DNA from: Cryptomeria japonica
Lineage: Eukaryota > Streptophyta > Pinopsida > Cupressales > Cupressaceae
Assembly (NCBI RefSeq): GCF_030272615.1
Contig: NC_081411.1
Span: 42,459,140-42,523,139 of the forward strand
Direction of reading: 5' to 3'
Length of the DNA stretch: 64,000 bases
Part shown: positions 34,701 through 46,726 of the stretch, piece after piece
How the letters are laid out: every line of letters begins with the position of its first letter
How positions within the stretch are numbered: position 1 is the stretch's first letter
Position numbers and translations under genes: made by a program
The notes under the pieces: model-generated
What the model was told of the DNA's origin: nothing
What the model saw: the letters and a program-made list of their open reading frames with translations, nothing else
The model's database searches: none

Positions 34701-37700
34701 CATCCAAGTATTGCATTACTGGTTAAGATAGAACTACAAAAGTTGTTGGATGTAGGTTTCGTTTAACCTATTGATTATGCAGAATGGATATCCAACTTGG
34801 TACCTATGACTAAGCCCACAAGAGGAATAATAATTTGCACAAACTTTCAGGATCTAAATAAAGCTTGTCCTTAGGATGACTTTCCGCTACCCAATATCGA
34901 TATGATTGTCGACCTAGCAATAGGGAAGGAAATGCTATCCTTGATGGATGGATTCTCAGGATATAACCAGATTAAAATTGCACCAGAAGATCAACATAAA
35001 ATGACCTTTCCATGCCCATGGGGAATATATTGCTGGAATGTGATGCCATTCGGTCTCAAAAATGCCGAAGCAACATACCAAAGAGCTATGACAACGTTGT
35101 TCCATGACATGATCCACAACATAATGGAAGATTATGTGGATGACATATTGGCTAAATCACAAACAAGAGAAGGTCACCTCATGGTCCTTTCATAGATATT
35201 CAATCGGTTGGAGCAATATAATGTCAGATTAAACCTGAAGAAGTGTGTTTTTGGTGTAACAACAGGTAAACTATTGGGGTTCATAGTATCAAACAAAGGA
35301 GTTGAAGTGGACCCTACTAAGGTCAAGGTAGTCATTGATATGCCACCTCCATCAACACTTAAACAACTCAGAGGGTTACAAGGAAGACTGCAATCCATAA
35401 GAAGATTCATAGCACAGTTGGCAGATAAGTGTCACCCATTCTAGCATTTACTCAGGAAAGGAGTTACTTTTAAATGGATAAAACAATGCCAGGAAGCTTT
35501 TCAAGCTCTGAAAGATTATCTTGTACACACACCTGTGTTAGTATCACCTACTCTAGGAAAACCTTTATTGTTATACATATCAACAACAAACTCAGCTCTA
35601 GGAGCTTTGTTGGCACCACATGAGGACAAAGGAAAAGAAAGAGCCATTTATTATATAAGTAGGACTCTGATTGGCTATGAGCTTAATTATAACCCTATAG
35701 AACAAGCATTCTTAGCAGTAATCTTTACATCCCAAAAGCTCAAACATTACATGCTAAGTCATAAGGTACAACTTATTGCATGCTTTGATCCACTCAAGTA
35801 CCTATTGAGCAGAGCAACAATGGCCAGACGATTGGCTAAATGGGTCATGATCTTGAGTGAGTTTGACATAGAGTACATAGATAGAAAGGCCATTAAAGGA
35901 CAAATTATAGCAGATCAGTTAGTAGAGGCTCCTTTACAAGATAGTCATCCATTACTCATAGACTTTCCAGACAAAGCAGTGTTTACATTGACAACATCTT
36001 TAATATAGAAATTATACTTTGAATGGGTCATATACAAGTCATGGATCTAGAGCAGGGATTCTATTCATTACTACTCAAGGGGATTCTATACCTAAATAAT
36101 TTAGGATAAATTTTCCATGCACAAACAATATAGCTAAATATGAAGCTCTTCTCATAGGACTTCATACAACTATACAGTGGAGAATACACAAATTACAGGT
36201 CTATGGTGATTCATAATTGATTGTAAACTAGGTAAATGATGATTACAATACAAAAGATGACAAACTCATGCTTTATAAGAAGCTAGTAGAAGATTACAAG
36301 GAGCACTTCAGCAAAATCACCTTCGAACAGATCCCAAGAATACAAAACAAGGCAGTAGATGCAATGGCCACCATAGGATCTCTTCTAAATATGCCCGCTA
36401 ATGAAACTTAGTTTGAATTCATCATAGAATAGTTGATGCTACCGGCTTATGAGACTCCTCCAGCAGAACATGTATGCACAATTGTGGGTCCAGAATCACC
36501 TTGGTACAATGAAATATATACATATTTACACACTCAATACATGTCACTGGATTTGTCTAGAAATCAAAGGAAGACCTTTATTCGTCAGGCATCTAGATAC
36601 ACCATTATAGTTGATCCTTTGTATAGAAAGGGTTTTGATGGAACTCTTCTCCGATGTCTGGATGAGAATGAAGTGCACCTTTCTTTAAAAGAAGTCCATG
36701 ATGGAATTTGTGGGGCACACCAAAGTGGTCCACCCTTGTCAAAGAAATTATTGAGAATAGGTTATTACTGGCCAACCATGGAAAAGGATGCTTACAAGTA
36801 TGTACAGAAGTGTAAACAATGCCAAATGCATGGAGACCTCATTCATGCACCAGCACAAGATCTCCAGCCAATTACATCACCATGGCCTTTTTCACAATAG
36901 GGATTAGATCTAGTAGGTAAAATCAACCATACTTCATCCAATGGGCATAAGTTTATATTAACAGCCACTAAGTACTTTACCAAATGGGTTGAGGCAATTC
37001 CTCTCACATACATCATTGGAAAACAGATAGAAAAATTCATGCTCAACTACATTATATGTAGATATGGGATCCCAATGTGCTTCGTGACAGATAATGGATG
37101 TCCATTTAAAAACCAGGAAGGGAAAGAGTTGTGTGACAAATTTCAAATACAACAAAGATTTGCCACACCATATTATCCACAAAGCAATGGACAAGCAGAG
37201 GCTACAAATAAAACAATATTGAAAATACTTAAGAAAGTTGTCACTGATACAGGAAGGGGCTGGCATCTCCAGCTAAATCCTGCTCTTTGGACCTACAGAA
37301 CAGGAGCACGCACACCTACAAGAGAAACACCATATTCTTTGGTCTATGGTACATAAGTAATACTCCCCATTAAAATAGAATACCTTCTCTAAGAGTTTCC
37401 TTACAGAACATCATATCAGAGGAAGACTACAGAGTAGCAAGGTTACAAGAACTAGAAATACTTGATGAAAAAAGACAAACAACATTCAATCATTTACAAG
37501 GATATGAAAACAGACTGAGACAGAGTTACAATAAGAGAGTCCACCCATGAAATTTTGAAGTGAGAGATCTAGTTCTTAAGGAGAATCAAAGGAACCTAGC
37601 AGAATGAGAGAAGCGAGGGAAATTCGAACCTAACTGGCTAGGTCCTTTCATAATAACAAGGGTTGTAGGAAATGGAGCATATAATTTGGCTACCATGGAG

Positions 37701-37757
37701 GGAGATCCGCTCTCTGACCTGATGAACAACACACATCTTAATAGATATTATACCTAA
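31786..37757 (+). pseudogene. Tat-A gag end and pol
   Basis: The frame resumes after Tat-B with YKLKNLVQDM. Domains: protease (32640-32940; VIIDGGANLKI, SMLLGRPWIH); G-patch (33390-33530; YGKGFTIL, QGLGYK); RT (34550-35440; YVDD near 35140, intact); RNase H (35450-35950); second RNase H (36005-36400), with a one-base insertion exactly at its first catalytic Asp codon (tttgaatggg for FDGS); integrase (36600-37356; HDGICGAH to CKQC, VTDNGCPFKN, NGQAEATN); end NRYYT then TAA at 37755. At least ten stops (32463, 33165, 34177, 34456, 35195, 36898 and others). Confidence 0.92.
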
Positions 37758-40093
37758 GAGCTGTACAATTTAGGTTTTACTTTCTGCATTGCATATCATA
37801 TTTATTCAAAACACTGCATTACATGTATTTTGCTTTTTTAAATGCATTGCATTCTCAAAAGTTTCCGCATCTTCATATAGCAGCATCAATAAAACAAGGC
37901 AACTGCTCAAGTTTATCATTTGTTTGCATTTAAGAGAAACAAAGGTCATTTCCTTTCTTAGATATTCAGACATGAAGTCTTTGAGGTCCTAAGGTCATTC
38001 ATTTTCAACATCACCCTGCGACAACACTTTACTTATGGTTGGGTAGTGATTTCACTATTTGAGACTTGTTAACTCAAAATATATCAATTGCTATATCTCA
38101 AACACAATAAATCTCTAAATTCATTCTAGACACCTAGTTGATCATATGACTAGTGAGAAATGAAAAAATTCTACTTCAGTGCCACTGTAATTGTCACACC
38201 CAAGTAGGTTTCAATACTTACAAGTCAAGGCAAGAAAATAAAAAGAAAAAATGTTATGCCAAATATTCATCTCAAGGCAAAAGAGAAATGATATATAAAT
38301 GAAATATCATGCATGCAAGTGCGATAAAAAGCTTGACTATGGGAACATGAAAGTAACTCCATCAGGGCTATGAACGCCTGCTAGCAATGGAGAAATATTT
38401 AAAAAATTACAGCCTATAACCTTGTCGAAGCTCTCAAGTCTTACTGGCAGCGAGGCTCTATTTAGGATGCTTTTGAAGTTAGGATAATCCATGTAGCTAA
38501 GTCATATAGGATGCTAAGGATCTTTAGTGAACACAAGAACAAGAATTAACTCATCTGCACACACATGGGCAAAAGAAGATCAAAGTTTCAAGAACCAATG
38601 GGGAAGTTTTCCGTGTCTCCATTTGTAAATCCTCGTCACGACATGTGTTGATTTGAATGTTCCAAGGGACCTAAAGGATCGATTGACTACTTATCTATGA
38701 AATGTTTTGCACCTCCATTTCAATTGGTGTATTACAAAATGCGACAACAAACATGGTTAACCTTGTTCGAATAGGAAATACATCGTCATCATGCGTACTG
38801 CATTAAAATAGGTCATGTCAAAATTCATTGTCTCCACATACATTCTGTAGATCATAATGTCATACAGGTCTGCACACTGGGGGCATAACTGAAAAAATCC
38901 TAAATATCATATAAAGTCTTGAAAAAATATCAAAAATAGTGAAAAACTCAAAATCAATAAAAAACATTCAAAAATCAATCCACATAATCCAAAAACATCA
39001 AAAAAGCTCTTGGAAAAGAACTAAACAATAAAAAATCAATCAATCAAAAAACTTGCAATAAAATGTCTTGTGAGAAACAAATACCCTAGCAGATATCCAA
39101 CAAACGCTTCGCATGGAGTTAACAAAGGATACGACTATCCAGTCAAACACCTGCAATCAATTGATCAACCTGTCTTATCAATCATATCATATCCATATCA
39201 AAGTGATCATTATCTTGTCTTAAACAGAAGAGGATACACTCGAAATCAGACAGGTCAGTCTTAAACAGGATCTGCAACTTTCTGAGATCAAACATTATCA
39301 ACGATCACATCAAGCAACTGAGAATGAAGGCACAAGGTCAGTATAGCTGCTGAATTTTGTCCAGGTTAGTCTTTATCTTTTATCATTTGGCGACATATAT
39401 TGTTCCTATGCTACTCAAGGATGTCTACAAGTGACTAGAGGAGCTCTGATGGGCATTATCTTTTTCTTTGTTTGTTGTTTGTGGTGTGAACCAATGAAAT
39501 TCTAGGGAAATTTCTCTAGTGGGTGTCTGTGATAAGAGCCTTCACATCAAGGTGAAATCACCACACATACCTCGACCCCTAGCATAATTCCCAAAATGGA
39601 GGGTTCACTCCTTGTCTGCTACGTGTTTGTTTCTACAATGAGATATCTTTACATCTTGGTTCCTTACACCTTGATGTGCTAAGCTCCATTGTTCAATAAA
39701 TAAGGCTCGGTGATGAATATATATTGATGCAATAAAATATGTGACATAGGTTCATGATTCATTCAATTTCATTCTCATCTCATTTGCTTATTGATAGTTT
39801 GTTGATTTCTCATCTTGTTTCTAAATCGCAGTCTCTCTAACATTCTCTCTATCATCAATTATTCTCTCTATCATCTAACTAACATTTCTTCAAGGTGTAT
39901 CGGAGTTAAAATTTGTCCTAACATTATCAACCAAAAACAAAACATTCATATAGATTCCATTTACATTCATATAGATCCATTTACATTCATATAGGTTCCA
40001 TTGAATTCATTATAGGTTTCATTAAACACTCATTAAACATCATTAAGCATATATGTACTATCATTGCATTCAAAAACCACATATAATCAAATA
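37758..40093 (+). other. Tat-A 3' non-coding region
   Basis: No gene recognised. 38890-39060 is A-rich with aaaaacatcaaaaa-type repeats, at the same relative place as the A-rich stretch of Tat-B. 39380-39720 contains text resembling Tat-B 26990-27280 in loose order (aggatgtct, gactaga, ataaagctcrrtgatga), so part of this region is conserved. Solo LTR E interrupts it at 40099. Confidence 0.55.
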
Positions 40094-40098
40094 GATAT

Positions 40099-41545
40099 TG
40101 ATGCCCTCCTAAATGGCACAAGGTTAGTCTATGATCAAATAGCACAAAACACACAAAAACATTAGTGTTAATCAATCAAAAACTAATCTATGAAGGCATA
40201 CCAAAAGAGACACTAAAAAGCATGCTAATTTATCTAATAAACAAAACACAGATTATGAGGCATCTCCAACTGCCTCTTAGCATGGCCTTAGCTTCTTCTC
40301 CCTTGTTCCTCTCCTCTCCAAGTTCCAAAATAGTGTAGCTCTCAGCAGCTTTTTGCACTATGGATGCTTATGGAAGATTGAGATTTAATATTAAGCTTCA
40401 AATATGAAATGAAAAGCTAAATACTATGCTATTGATGCTAAAATGATTGATTTTACCAAAAAGACAAGATTTTAGTTATGCTATGCTAAATGCTCTCTAA
40501 AAATGTCTATAGCCTAAATGCATACAAGTTTTCAGGATCTGGATTATGAAGGAATGGGCTCTATTTATAGGAAAAATGGAGCAATGGATGGCCAGGATTG
40601 AAAGGTTTAATCAAGGGTCAAGCTTGAAAGTTGGGGATCCATGTGCACAATTTGTACCAATGAAATGGTGACAAGTGTCAACACAGGATTGGGTTGAAAG
40701 AAGAGGTTGGAGGCATTAAAGGCCTGAGAAGACCTCATGGTTATCTAAAGGCTAAGGGTCAAGTCTAAATTAAGATTATCCACTGGATTAAGAGTTAATC
40801 CAAGGATAAACCTTTGTGCAAATGATTAAGAGATAATCATGGTCAAAGCATTAAAGGCTTGATGAGACCCTTGGGTTGGGTAGAGGTTGAGTCAAAACAA
40901 ATGTTTTAACCATGTGGAAGGGTTTGGGTTAACCATTAATGGTTTTTGGAAACTTTGGGGATTAAGTGGTTGAAAGTTGGAAGCCTTTAAAGGTTATCAA
41001 AGACTTTGAGGAATTAAGTGGTTGAAGGTTGAAAGCCTTTAATGGTTATCAAAGACTTTTAGGCTTTGAGAAGTGACTTCCCTTTGCTTAGGAATGTGAC
41101 AATATTTAGGGGATGGATTAGGCTAATTAGGAAGGGGTTAGAAGAATCTAGAAGGGGATTAGATTTTGCAAGTGGATTTGGTGGGTGAGGGAAAATAGGA
41201 TTTTATTAAAATAAAAATTCATTTATTTCAATAAATGTGTGCAAGTTGCATTTGTAGGAAAATGCAAGTGGGTTGGAGATAATGATTTAAATAAATGTTT
41301 TATTTAATTTATTTAAAAGAGGAAAAGGGGATTTAATTAAATAGATTGATTTTATTTATTTAATTGATTGGAATTGGATTTAATGAATTAATTAAAATAA
41401 ATTGAATAATTTATTTAATTAATAGAAGAATGTTTGGGGATGAATTAATTAAATATTAATTTAATTAACTGATGGCTAGTGGATTTTTAATCAAATAAAT
41501 AGCGAATATTTATTTAATTAAGCTGGACAGATTTGTGTGACTACA
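40099..41545 (-). mobile_element. Solo LTR E, gypsy type
   Basis: 1,447 bp flanked by gatat (40094-40098 and 41546-41550). On the minus strand it starts TGTAGTCACACAAATC and ends GAGGGCATCA, a normal TG...CA pair. It carries AT-rich inverted repeats in its first 260 bp and a TATA box (CTATAAATAG, minus, 40561-40570). Its middle resembles the LTR of element C (ctatttataggaaaaatrgagcaatggatgg, ccaatgaaatggtgaca). No internal region or second LTR is present, so it is the product of LTR-LTR recombination. Confidence 0.9.
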
Positions 41546-43558
41546 GATATTCATCTTTAAAAACTCATAGCATCATTTAAGCATACATGTAAGCAACACA
41601 TAAATAGATCATTAAAACTGCATCTCATATAGATAACTCAAAATGATAATGTGTACAAATACAATAAACAAGCCCAAAGGCTTAGATAACATGATCAAAA
41701 TGAAATCTCAACCAACACTGCCTCTGTCAGCAGGTGGATCCTGTCCACTAGATCCTGCCCCAGGATGTCGAGGTGGTCCCATAACACCACCACTGCTAGT
41801 CCATCGTGAAGTAGATCTACTTGATCTCCTCCCCATAAACGCACTGAAGCTAGGCTCTCTCTGACCCTCAGGGATGGAGCATGTCTATAATAAATAGCCT
41901 CTTGCGTAGTAGTGAAATACCTATCTGCCTGGTTGCACGCATCTGTACCTGCTCTAAATAACTGATCAAAGACATCCATGGTAATCCGACATCTCCAGAT
42001 TGCCTCATCTCTCTCTCTCTATCGAGATGATCCCTCTCGGCCTCTAAAGCACCATAATCAACATGATAAACCTCTCGCTCGACATCTCGTCTGGCAACCT
42101 CCTCCTCCAAACTCTGGACCCGCGCTCTAAGAGTTTGTGGATCATCCTCATCACCCACCTACTCTCTCCCACCCTCAACAATAGGAGCATCCTCCAACTC
42201 TGACATATCATCATAATCATCTCCATCCTCACTGCTCGATGACTCTGAAGAATCATCGCTGCCCTCTTTGCTAATAGATTCGGTGTCTCCACCAATGTCT
42301 ACATCCTCATCTCCTCCTTCGACTCCACCCTCATCTCCTCCTGTGACTCTCTCCCCAAAGTTTATCCTCAACCGTTGTCTAGGGTGGCATATCTGCTGTG
42401 CTATAATCAGAACAACAGGATTAGTAAGTGGAGTAGGTCTATATCTGGCAAACCAAGCATCATACTCAAGTGTCATCCCTGGATCTGCTGTACCTCTACC
42501 CCAACCCCAGAGTAATGGCTGCAGAGCATCAAACTCAATAGAAGCAACATGTGGCTGAATGCAAACACCCCAATCAGATACCTCCCGAGATACATGAGAA
42601 AAATAAGTAGTAACCACTGGTGTCACCTGTACCTCACCAAACTATCTCAGTACCTGCCCTAGAAGATACAACTCAATAATCTACTGGGTCTCGAAGGTCC
42701 TACCGATAAGATATCTCTACTATCGACAGAAAGGCAAGTGTACAGTGTCATCCACCCAATCGGGGCAATCTAAGTATGGTCTCCAAATGAAATGTTGTAA
42801 TATGTCCAACTAATGTCTCCAATACAAGGTGTTACCAGAACCCCTATGTCTGATACCTTCTGTATACCTAAAAGCATAAGGCTCACCAGGCTGCAAATCA
42901 ACATGAATAACGAGCCTCGAAATAGAAATATGCTCCCATGCCCAAGTATGGAGCAATGTCACACAGAAATGATAGACTAATATCCGAGATATACAATACC
43001 ATGCATCTGATAATACAAGATGGCTAATAGACATGGACCCCATGCATACAATCATCAATGAACAATCATATCATGAAGCACTCTACCCCATCCAATAGGG
43101 AATCTGTGACCTTGTCTCTCAGGTATCAACAAACCACTGACAACACTGCATAGTATAATAGTCATGTCATCATAATCTAACCAGGCCCAAGGGATGTCAT
43201 ATCGGCCACTGATATGTAAGTCCTATATCTCACACTCGAAAAGTGCACACAATCCAGCAATGTCATCGTCATGATCATAAACAACTCTCTCACCATGAAT
43301 CAAAATACGTAGTATACGCCATACATCCTCTAATGTAATGGATGCCTCACCAGTCAGAAGATGAAATGAACAAGTCTTAGAGTGCCACCGCTCTATCAAA
43401 GCTGTAATCATGGTCCTATTGGCCGTAACCTCTGGCAAGTGTAAAACGTGATATAGACCAAGTTGTCGAATATGCTCGACCTCCTCATCAAGTAAATTTG
43501 CACGAAGATCAAGTCCACTGGGTCTGCTCTGTCAACAGTATAACACTCCAATGTTCTC

Positions 43559-43965
43559 CTACAATGAGAAAATGTTGCAAACATCAGATATCGGATTCTA
43601 AAAATCAAAAAAATATTTTCACAATGCATGACACAAATTATACAATCAACAGCTGCATGATAGTTATGACTAATGCGGTACAATTATGACTCTTGCATGA
43701 CATTTAAGGCTAATGCATAATGAAATGAACTCTTGCATGACATTTAAAGCTAATGTGTAGAGAAATCAGTGAATGCGGCATGTTTAAGGCTAATACGTAA
43801 CACTTATGACGCATGCGTAACATTAAAAGCATTTGTGGTACACTTAACACTTATGCGTAAACATCGATAGCCAAATGCATAATCCAATGCAAAAATTTAT
43901 CATGGAATTTTTTTTGGAAAAAAGCAAAAAAAAGGCAAAAAATCATGAAAAAGTTGGAAAAATAC
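43559..43965 (-). other. Intron of the Tat-A PMD gene
   Basis: 407 bp in phase 0, same position as in Tat-B but without sequence similarity. It contains the Tat-A intronic motif array and an A-rich stretch (43910-43960 on the plus strand). Confidence 0.7.
43669..43875 (-). repeat. Tat-A motif array in the PMD intron
   Basis: About ten degenerate copies on the plus strand: ctaatgcggta, cttgcatgac (twice), ctaatgcataa, ctaatgtgta, gaatgcggca, ctaatacgtaa, cgcatgcgtaac, catttgtggta, cttatgcgtaa. On the strand of PMD transcription they read ttacgcattag, matching the leader motif cacgcattag of Tat-A and not that of Tat-B. Confidence 0.7.
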
Positions 43966-44135
43966 CATGTCACCAGTCCCAGGAGGTCTCTGATATGAAC
44001 ATACTTGGTCAGATAGGTGTAATCGCACTCTATAACTAGCCATGATGATGAAATACTCACAGGAAAGCACAAAAAATTGTAGAGAATACAAAGAACTTAC
44101 CAAATACCAAATGAGCAAATGAAAACATAAAATCT

Positions 44136-44145
44136 CTATTTATAG
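44136..44145 (-). promoter_or_regulatory. TATA box of the Tat-A antisense PMD gene
   Basis: Minus strand CTATAAATAG, followed by AGA, 93 bp upstream of the ATG at 44043. Conserved with Tat-B in sequence and distance. Confidence 0.75.
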
Positions 44146-44420
44146 CTCAAAATTAGGGTTTTTTGACACCTCGACGCCTGTGGTCTCTGCCAGCTTCAAA
44201 CAACTTGTAGCCTATTCAAACGATCTCGAAATGGCACAAAACTTCACATACTTTCTTTTTACACTGATATCGAAAACATGGTCTCAATTTTTGATTTTTT
44301 CGACCACTTTTCCAAGGGGGCATATATACACTATACAACAGTACCAAGACATACTAGGGCATAGATTTTTTGTTTTCTTTGAAACAAGGTCGTTTCAACT
44401 TTGTCTCAAAGAGGGGCAAA
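44146..44420 (+). other. Tat-A segment before 3' LTR, with polypurine tract
   Basis: Ends in aaagaggggcaaa (44408-44420), the polypurine tract. It includes the upstream region of the antisense PMD promoter. No gene. Confidence 0.75.
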
Positions 44421-45651
44421 TGTAGACACCTAAAAATGTCTCATTGATCATGTACTAACTATTCCTCTAATTGATTAAATAATTCTTTAATTATTTAATT
44501 AAGTGAATTATTCTTATTCTTCTAAATCATCTTACTAATTATTCTACTTCACTCTTATCATCATTTAATCATTAACCATTTTCCAAATATTAATTAAATA
44601 TTTATTATTTAATTAGTTATGATTAATTCTCCAATTTAAATAATCTTTATTATTTAAATAAATTAATTCTTATTCTTTCATCATTTAATCATTCAACCCT
44701 CTTCTGAATATTAATTAAATATTTATTATTTAATTAATTGTGATTTTATCCTTTAATTTGAATAATCTTTATTATTTAATTAAAGTCAATTTCTAAATTA
44801 ATTAAATAGTTTCTTTAAATTATTTAATTAGCTAATTAATTCTTCCATTTCCAAATTCCCAAATTCTAATTTCATTTAATTTCATTCAATTTCATATTCT
44901 TCTAATTCTTCCAAATTCAAATACATGTGCATGCTTTCAAAAATCAAATTGAAAATCAAAGTCAAGTTCTAAATATATTCAAATGCTAAATTGAATTTAA
45001 TTCAATTATTTGAATAAATCTCATGCAAAGATTAAATTGAAAAATCTAAGTTAAAGTGCAAGCACATGCTAAATTAATTAAGTAATTCATTTATCTCTCC
45101 AATCTCTATTTCCATCTTTTAGTCAGCTTTTTCTAAATTAAGCTTTCTTTGTCATCTTCTTCATTTCCTCCAATCATTCTTTTTCTTCCTTCAGTTAGCT
45201 TTTTCTCAATCAGTTAACTCCTTTAATCTATTCAATCTATTATGTTTCACCTCTAAATCAATAGTTCAACTATCAATTTTCATGTGAGCTCACCTGAGTT
45301 CCACCTCTTCATCAATCTATTCCACCTTTCAATCAATCCTCTTCAATTATCTATAAATTGAGCATCCAATCTCCATTTTCAACAATCACGAACTTTGAAT
45401 CTTTGTGTCACTTGTAGGTTACCAGCGCAATGTCTGAGAGCCATCATACCACAGAGAAGAGAAGAGCAATGGAAGCTATATGCGATCTTGGAATAGGGAG
45501 TTTTGATTGATTTTATTTATAATTCCTATTTCTTGTTATTGTGTTATTTCATTGTTAGTTTATTAGAATTCTTTGATTAGATAGGGATTTGTGATTTCCC
45601 TTTGATCCTAATTGACGTTATTGAATTAAAAAGATGATTTTTTAGATGACA
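44421..45651 (+). repeat. Tat-A 3' LTR
   Basis: 1,231 bp, same start and end as the 5' copy, with small indels. Next to it Copia-1 gag resumes. Confidence 0.95.
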
Positions 45652-46726
45652 AAGGCAACTGCAATTAATGAATTGAGAACAATGGCAAACACTTCAGTTA
45701 ACATAGACATTCTGATTGGGAAGTTATCTGCTTTTGAGCTTGAAGAATTTGGACCTTCTGTAGCTAAAAAGTCTGAACCTACTTTTCATGCATCATCATC
45801 ATATACCAGAAAGAGTGATTGGAAAGCCCTATATGCAAAAGAACTAGAAGATGTAAGGAAAGAGAATGAGGAATTTGAGCAACTTGAAGCCTTTTTTCTT
45901 AGAAGAGTACCTAAAGGACCAACATGAAGTAAGTATGTAGGAAAAGCACCTTTTAAATGTTTTGCATGTAATAAGATTGGTCATTTTTAAAGAAAGAGTT
46001 AAGAAATCATTTAAGCCCAATCAGAATAGATATAGATTCAAGAGAAACAAACAATACTATATAGAAGATGAGGAAGGAGTAATGATGACTCTAAGGATGA
46101 GCCGACAAAAGACTCTGCTAGTATATCTGGCAATGGAAATGAATGGGTGTTATATGCCTTAAAGGAAGATGGTCCAGAACTGGATATCAAGAATGAAGAA
46201 AAGGCCCTAGCAACAAAAGTTGAAGACAAGGATGAATGGGTAATTGATAGTGCATGCTCCCATCATATGAATAGAAATAAAAGAAAATTTATGTCCCTAC
46301 ATGAATACAATGGTAGTCAAGTAAGATTTGGAGATGAAAAAGCATGTATGATCAAAGGTAGAGGTACCATTGCTCTGGATGGTAAGCATAATACTGATAA
46401 TGTCTATTATGTATAAGGTTTAAAGCATAATATTTTGAGTGTTGGTCAATTGGTGGACAAGGGATTCCAACTTGAATTCAAAGATAGAAAATGCAAAATC
46501 ATTGACAAGACTGGTTTGGAGATTGCTACCGGTACTCAGACTGGAGGTAATATCACTCACTTGAACACTGGTAATAAGAAATGTTTGATTTCTCATATTG
46601 ATGAGAGTTGGCTATGGCATAAGAGGTTGTGTCATGTTTATTTTGATTTTACTGTCAAGATCAGTTCAACAAAGGCAGTTAGAGATATACCTAAGGTTAT
46701 CAAGCCTCATAATCCAGTATGTAAGG
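45652..46726 (+). pseudogene. Copia-1 gag-pol, part 2 (gag end, zinc knuckle, protease, pre-integrase)
   Basis: Resumes with aaggcaactgcaattaatgaattg (KATAINEL). A stop follows near 45925. The zinc knuckle reads CFACNKIGHF and then breaks off before its last Cys (about 45958-45990). Protease has DSACSHHM (about 46245-46270) where Copia-0 and Copia-2 have DSGCSHHM: the catalytic-loop Gly is Ala. The GAG-pre-integrase part (SVGQLVDKGFQ, LWHKRLCH) follows. Element C interrupts at 46726, inside the integrase zinc-binding motif after the first Cys (NPVCK). Confidence 0.9.

Larger units (their letters stand above)
41708..44043 (-). pseudogene. Tat-A antisense plant mobile domain (PMD) gene
   Basis: Same design as the Tat-B gene. 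Minus strand: TATA at 44136-44145; exon 1 at 44043-43966 (26 codons, MASYRVRL ... YQRPPGTGDM, donor GTATTT); intron 43559-43965; exon 2 from 43558 (acceptor TTTTCTCATTGTAG) to TGA at 41708. PMD hallmarks: TALIERWHSKTCSFHLLTGE and ASITLEDVWRIL (43320-43410), LLHTWAWEHI (about 42950), IWRPYLDC (about 42780). Then an acidic Ser/Asp/Glu stretch (42190-42290), a coiled coil (42010-42150) and SSGGVMGPP near the C-terminus, matching Tat-B. A CGA-to-TGA stop near 43535, at least two frameshifts and several further stops inactivate it. Confidence 0.88.
9715..45651 (+). mobile_element. Tat-A, giant Ty3/gypsy retrotransposon (Tat/Ogre type)
   Basis: LTRs at 9715-10950 and 44421-45651 begin TGTAGACACCTAAAAATG and end GAYGACA. 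A PBS-like site follows the first and a purine tract precedes the second. The flanks are aaggt (9710-9714) and aaggc (45652-45656): a 5-bp TSD with one C-to-T change, shown by the intact gag of relatives, which reads aaggc. Without Tat-B and solo LTR E the element is about 18.2 kb. It holds a long leader, gag (13822 on), pol (31786-37757) and an antisense PMD gene (41708-44043). Confidence 0.95.

Noticed and set aside
42268-42558. Plus-strand Ser/Pro-rich frame
   Set aside because: Complement of the acidic Ser/Asp/Glu stretch of the Tat-A PMD gene.
44044-44118. Upstream extension of the Tat-A PMD first exon to an ATG at 44118
   Set aside because: The ATG at 44043 gives an exon 1 comparable in length and motif to Tat-B; the upstream part is hydrophobic, not shared, and lies close to the TATA box.
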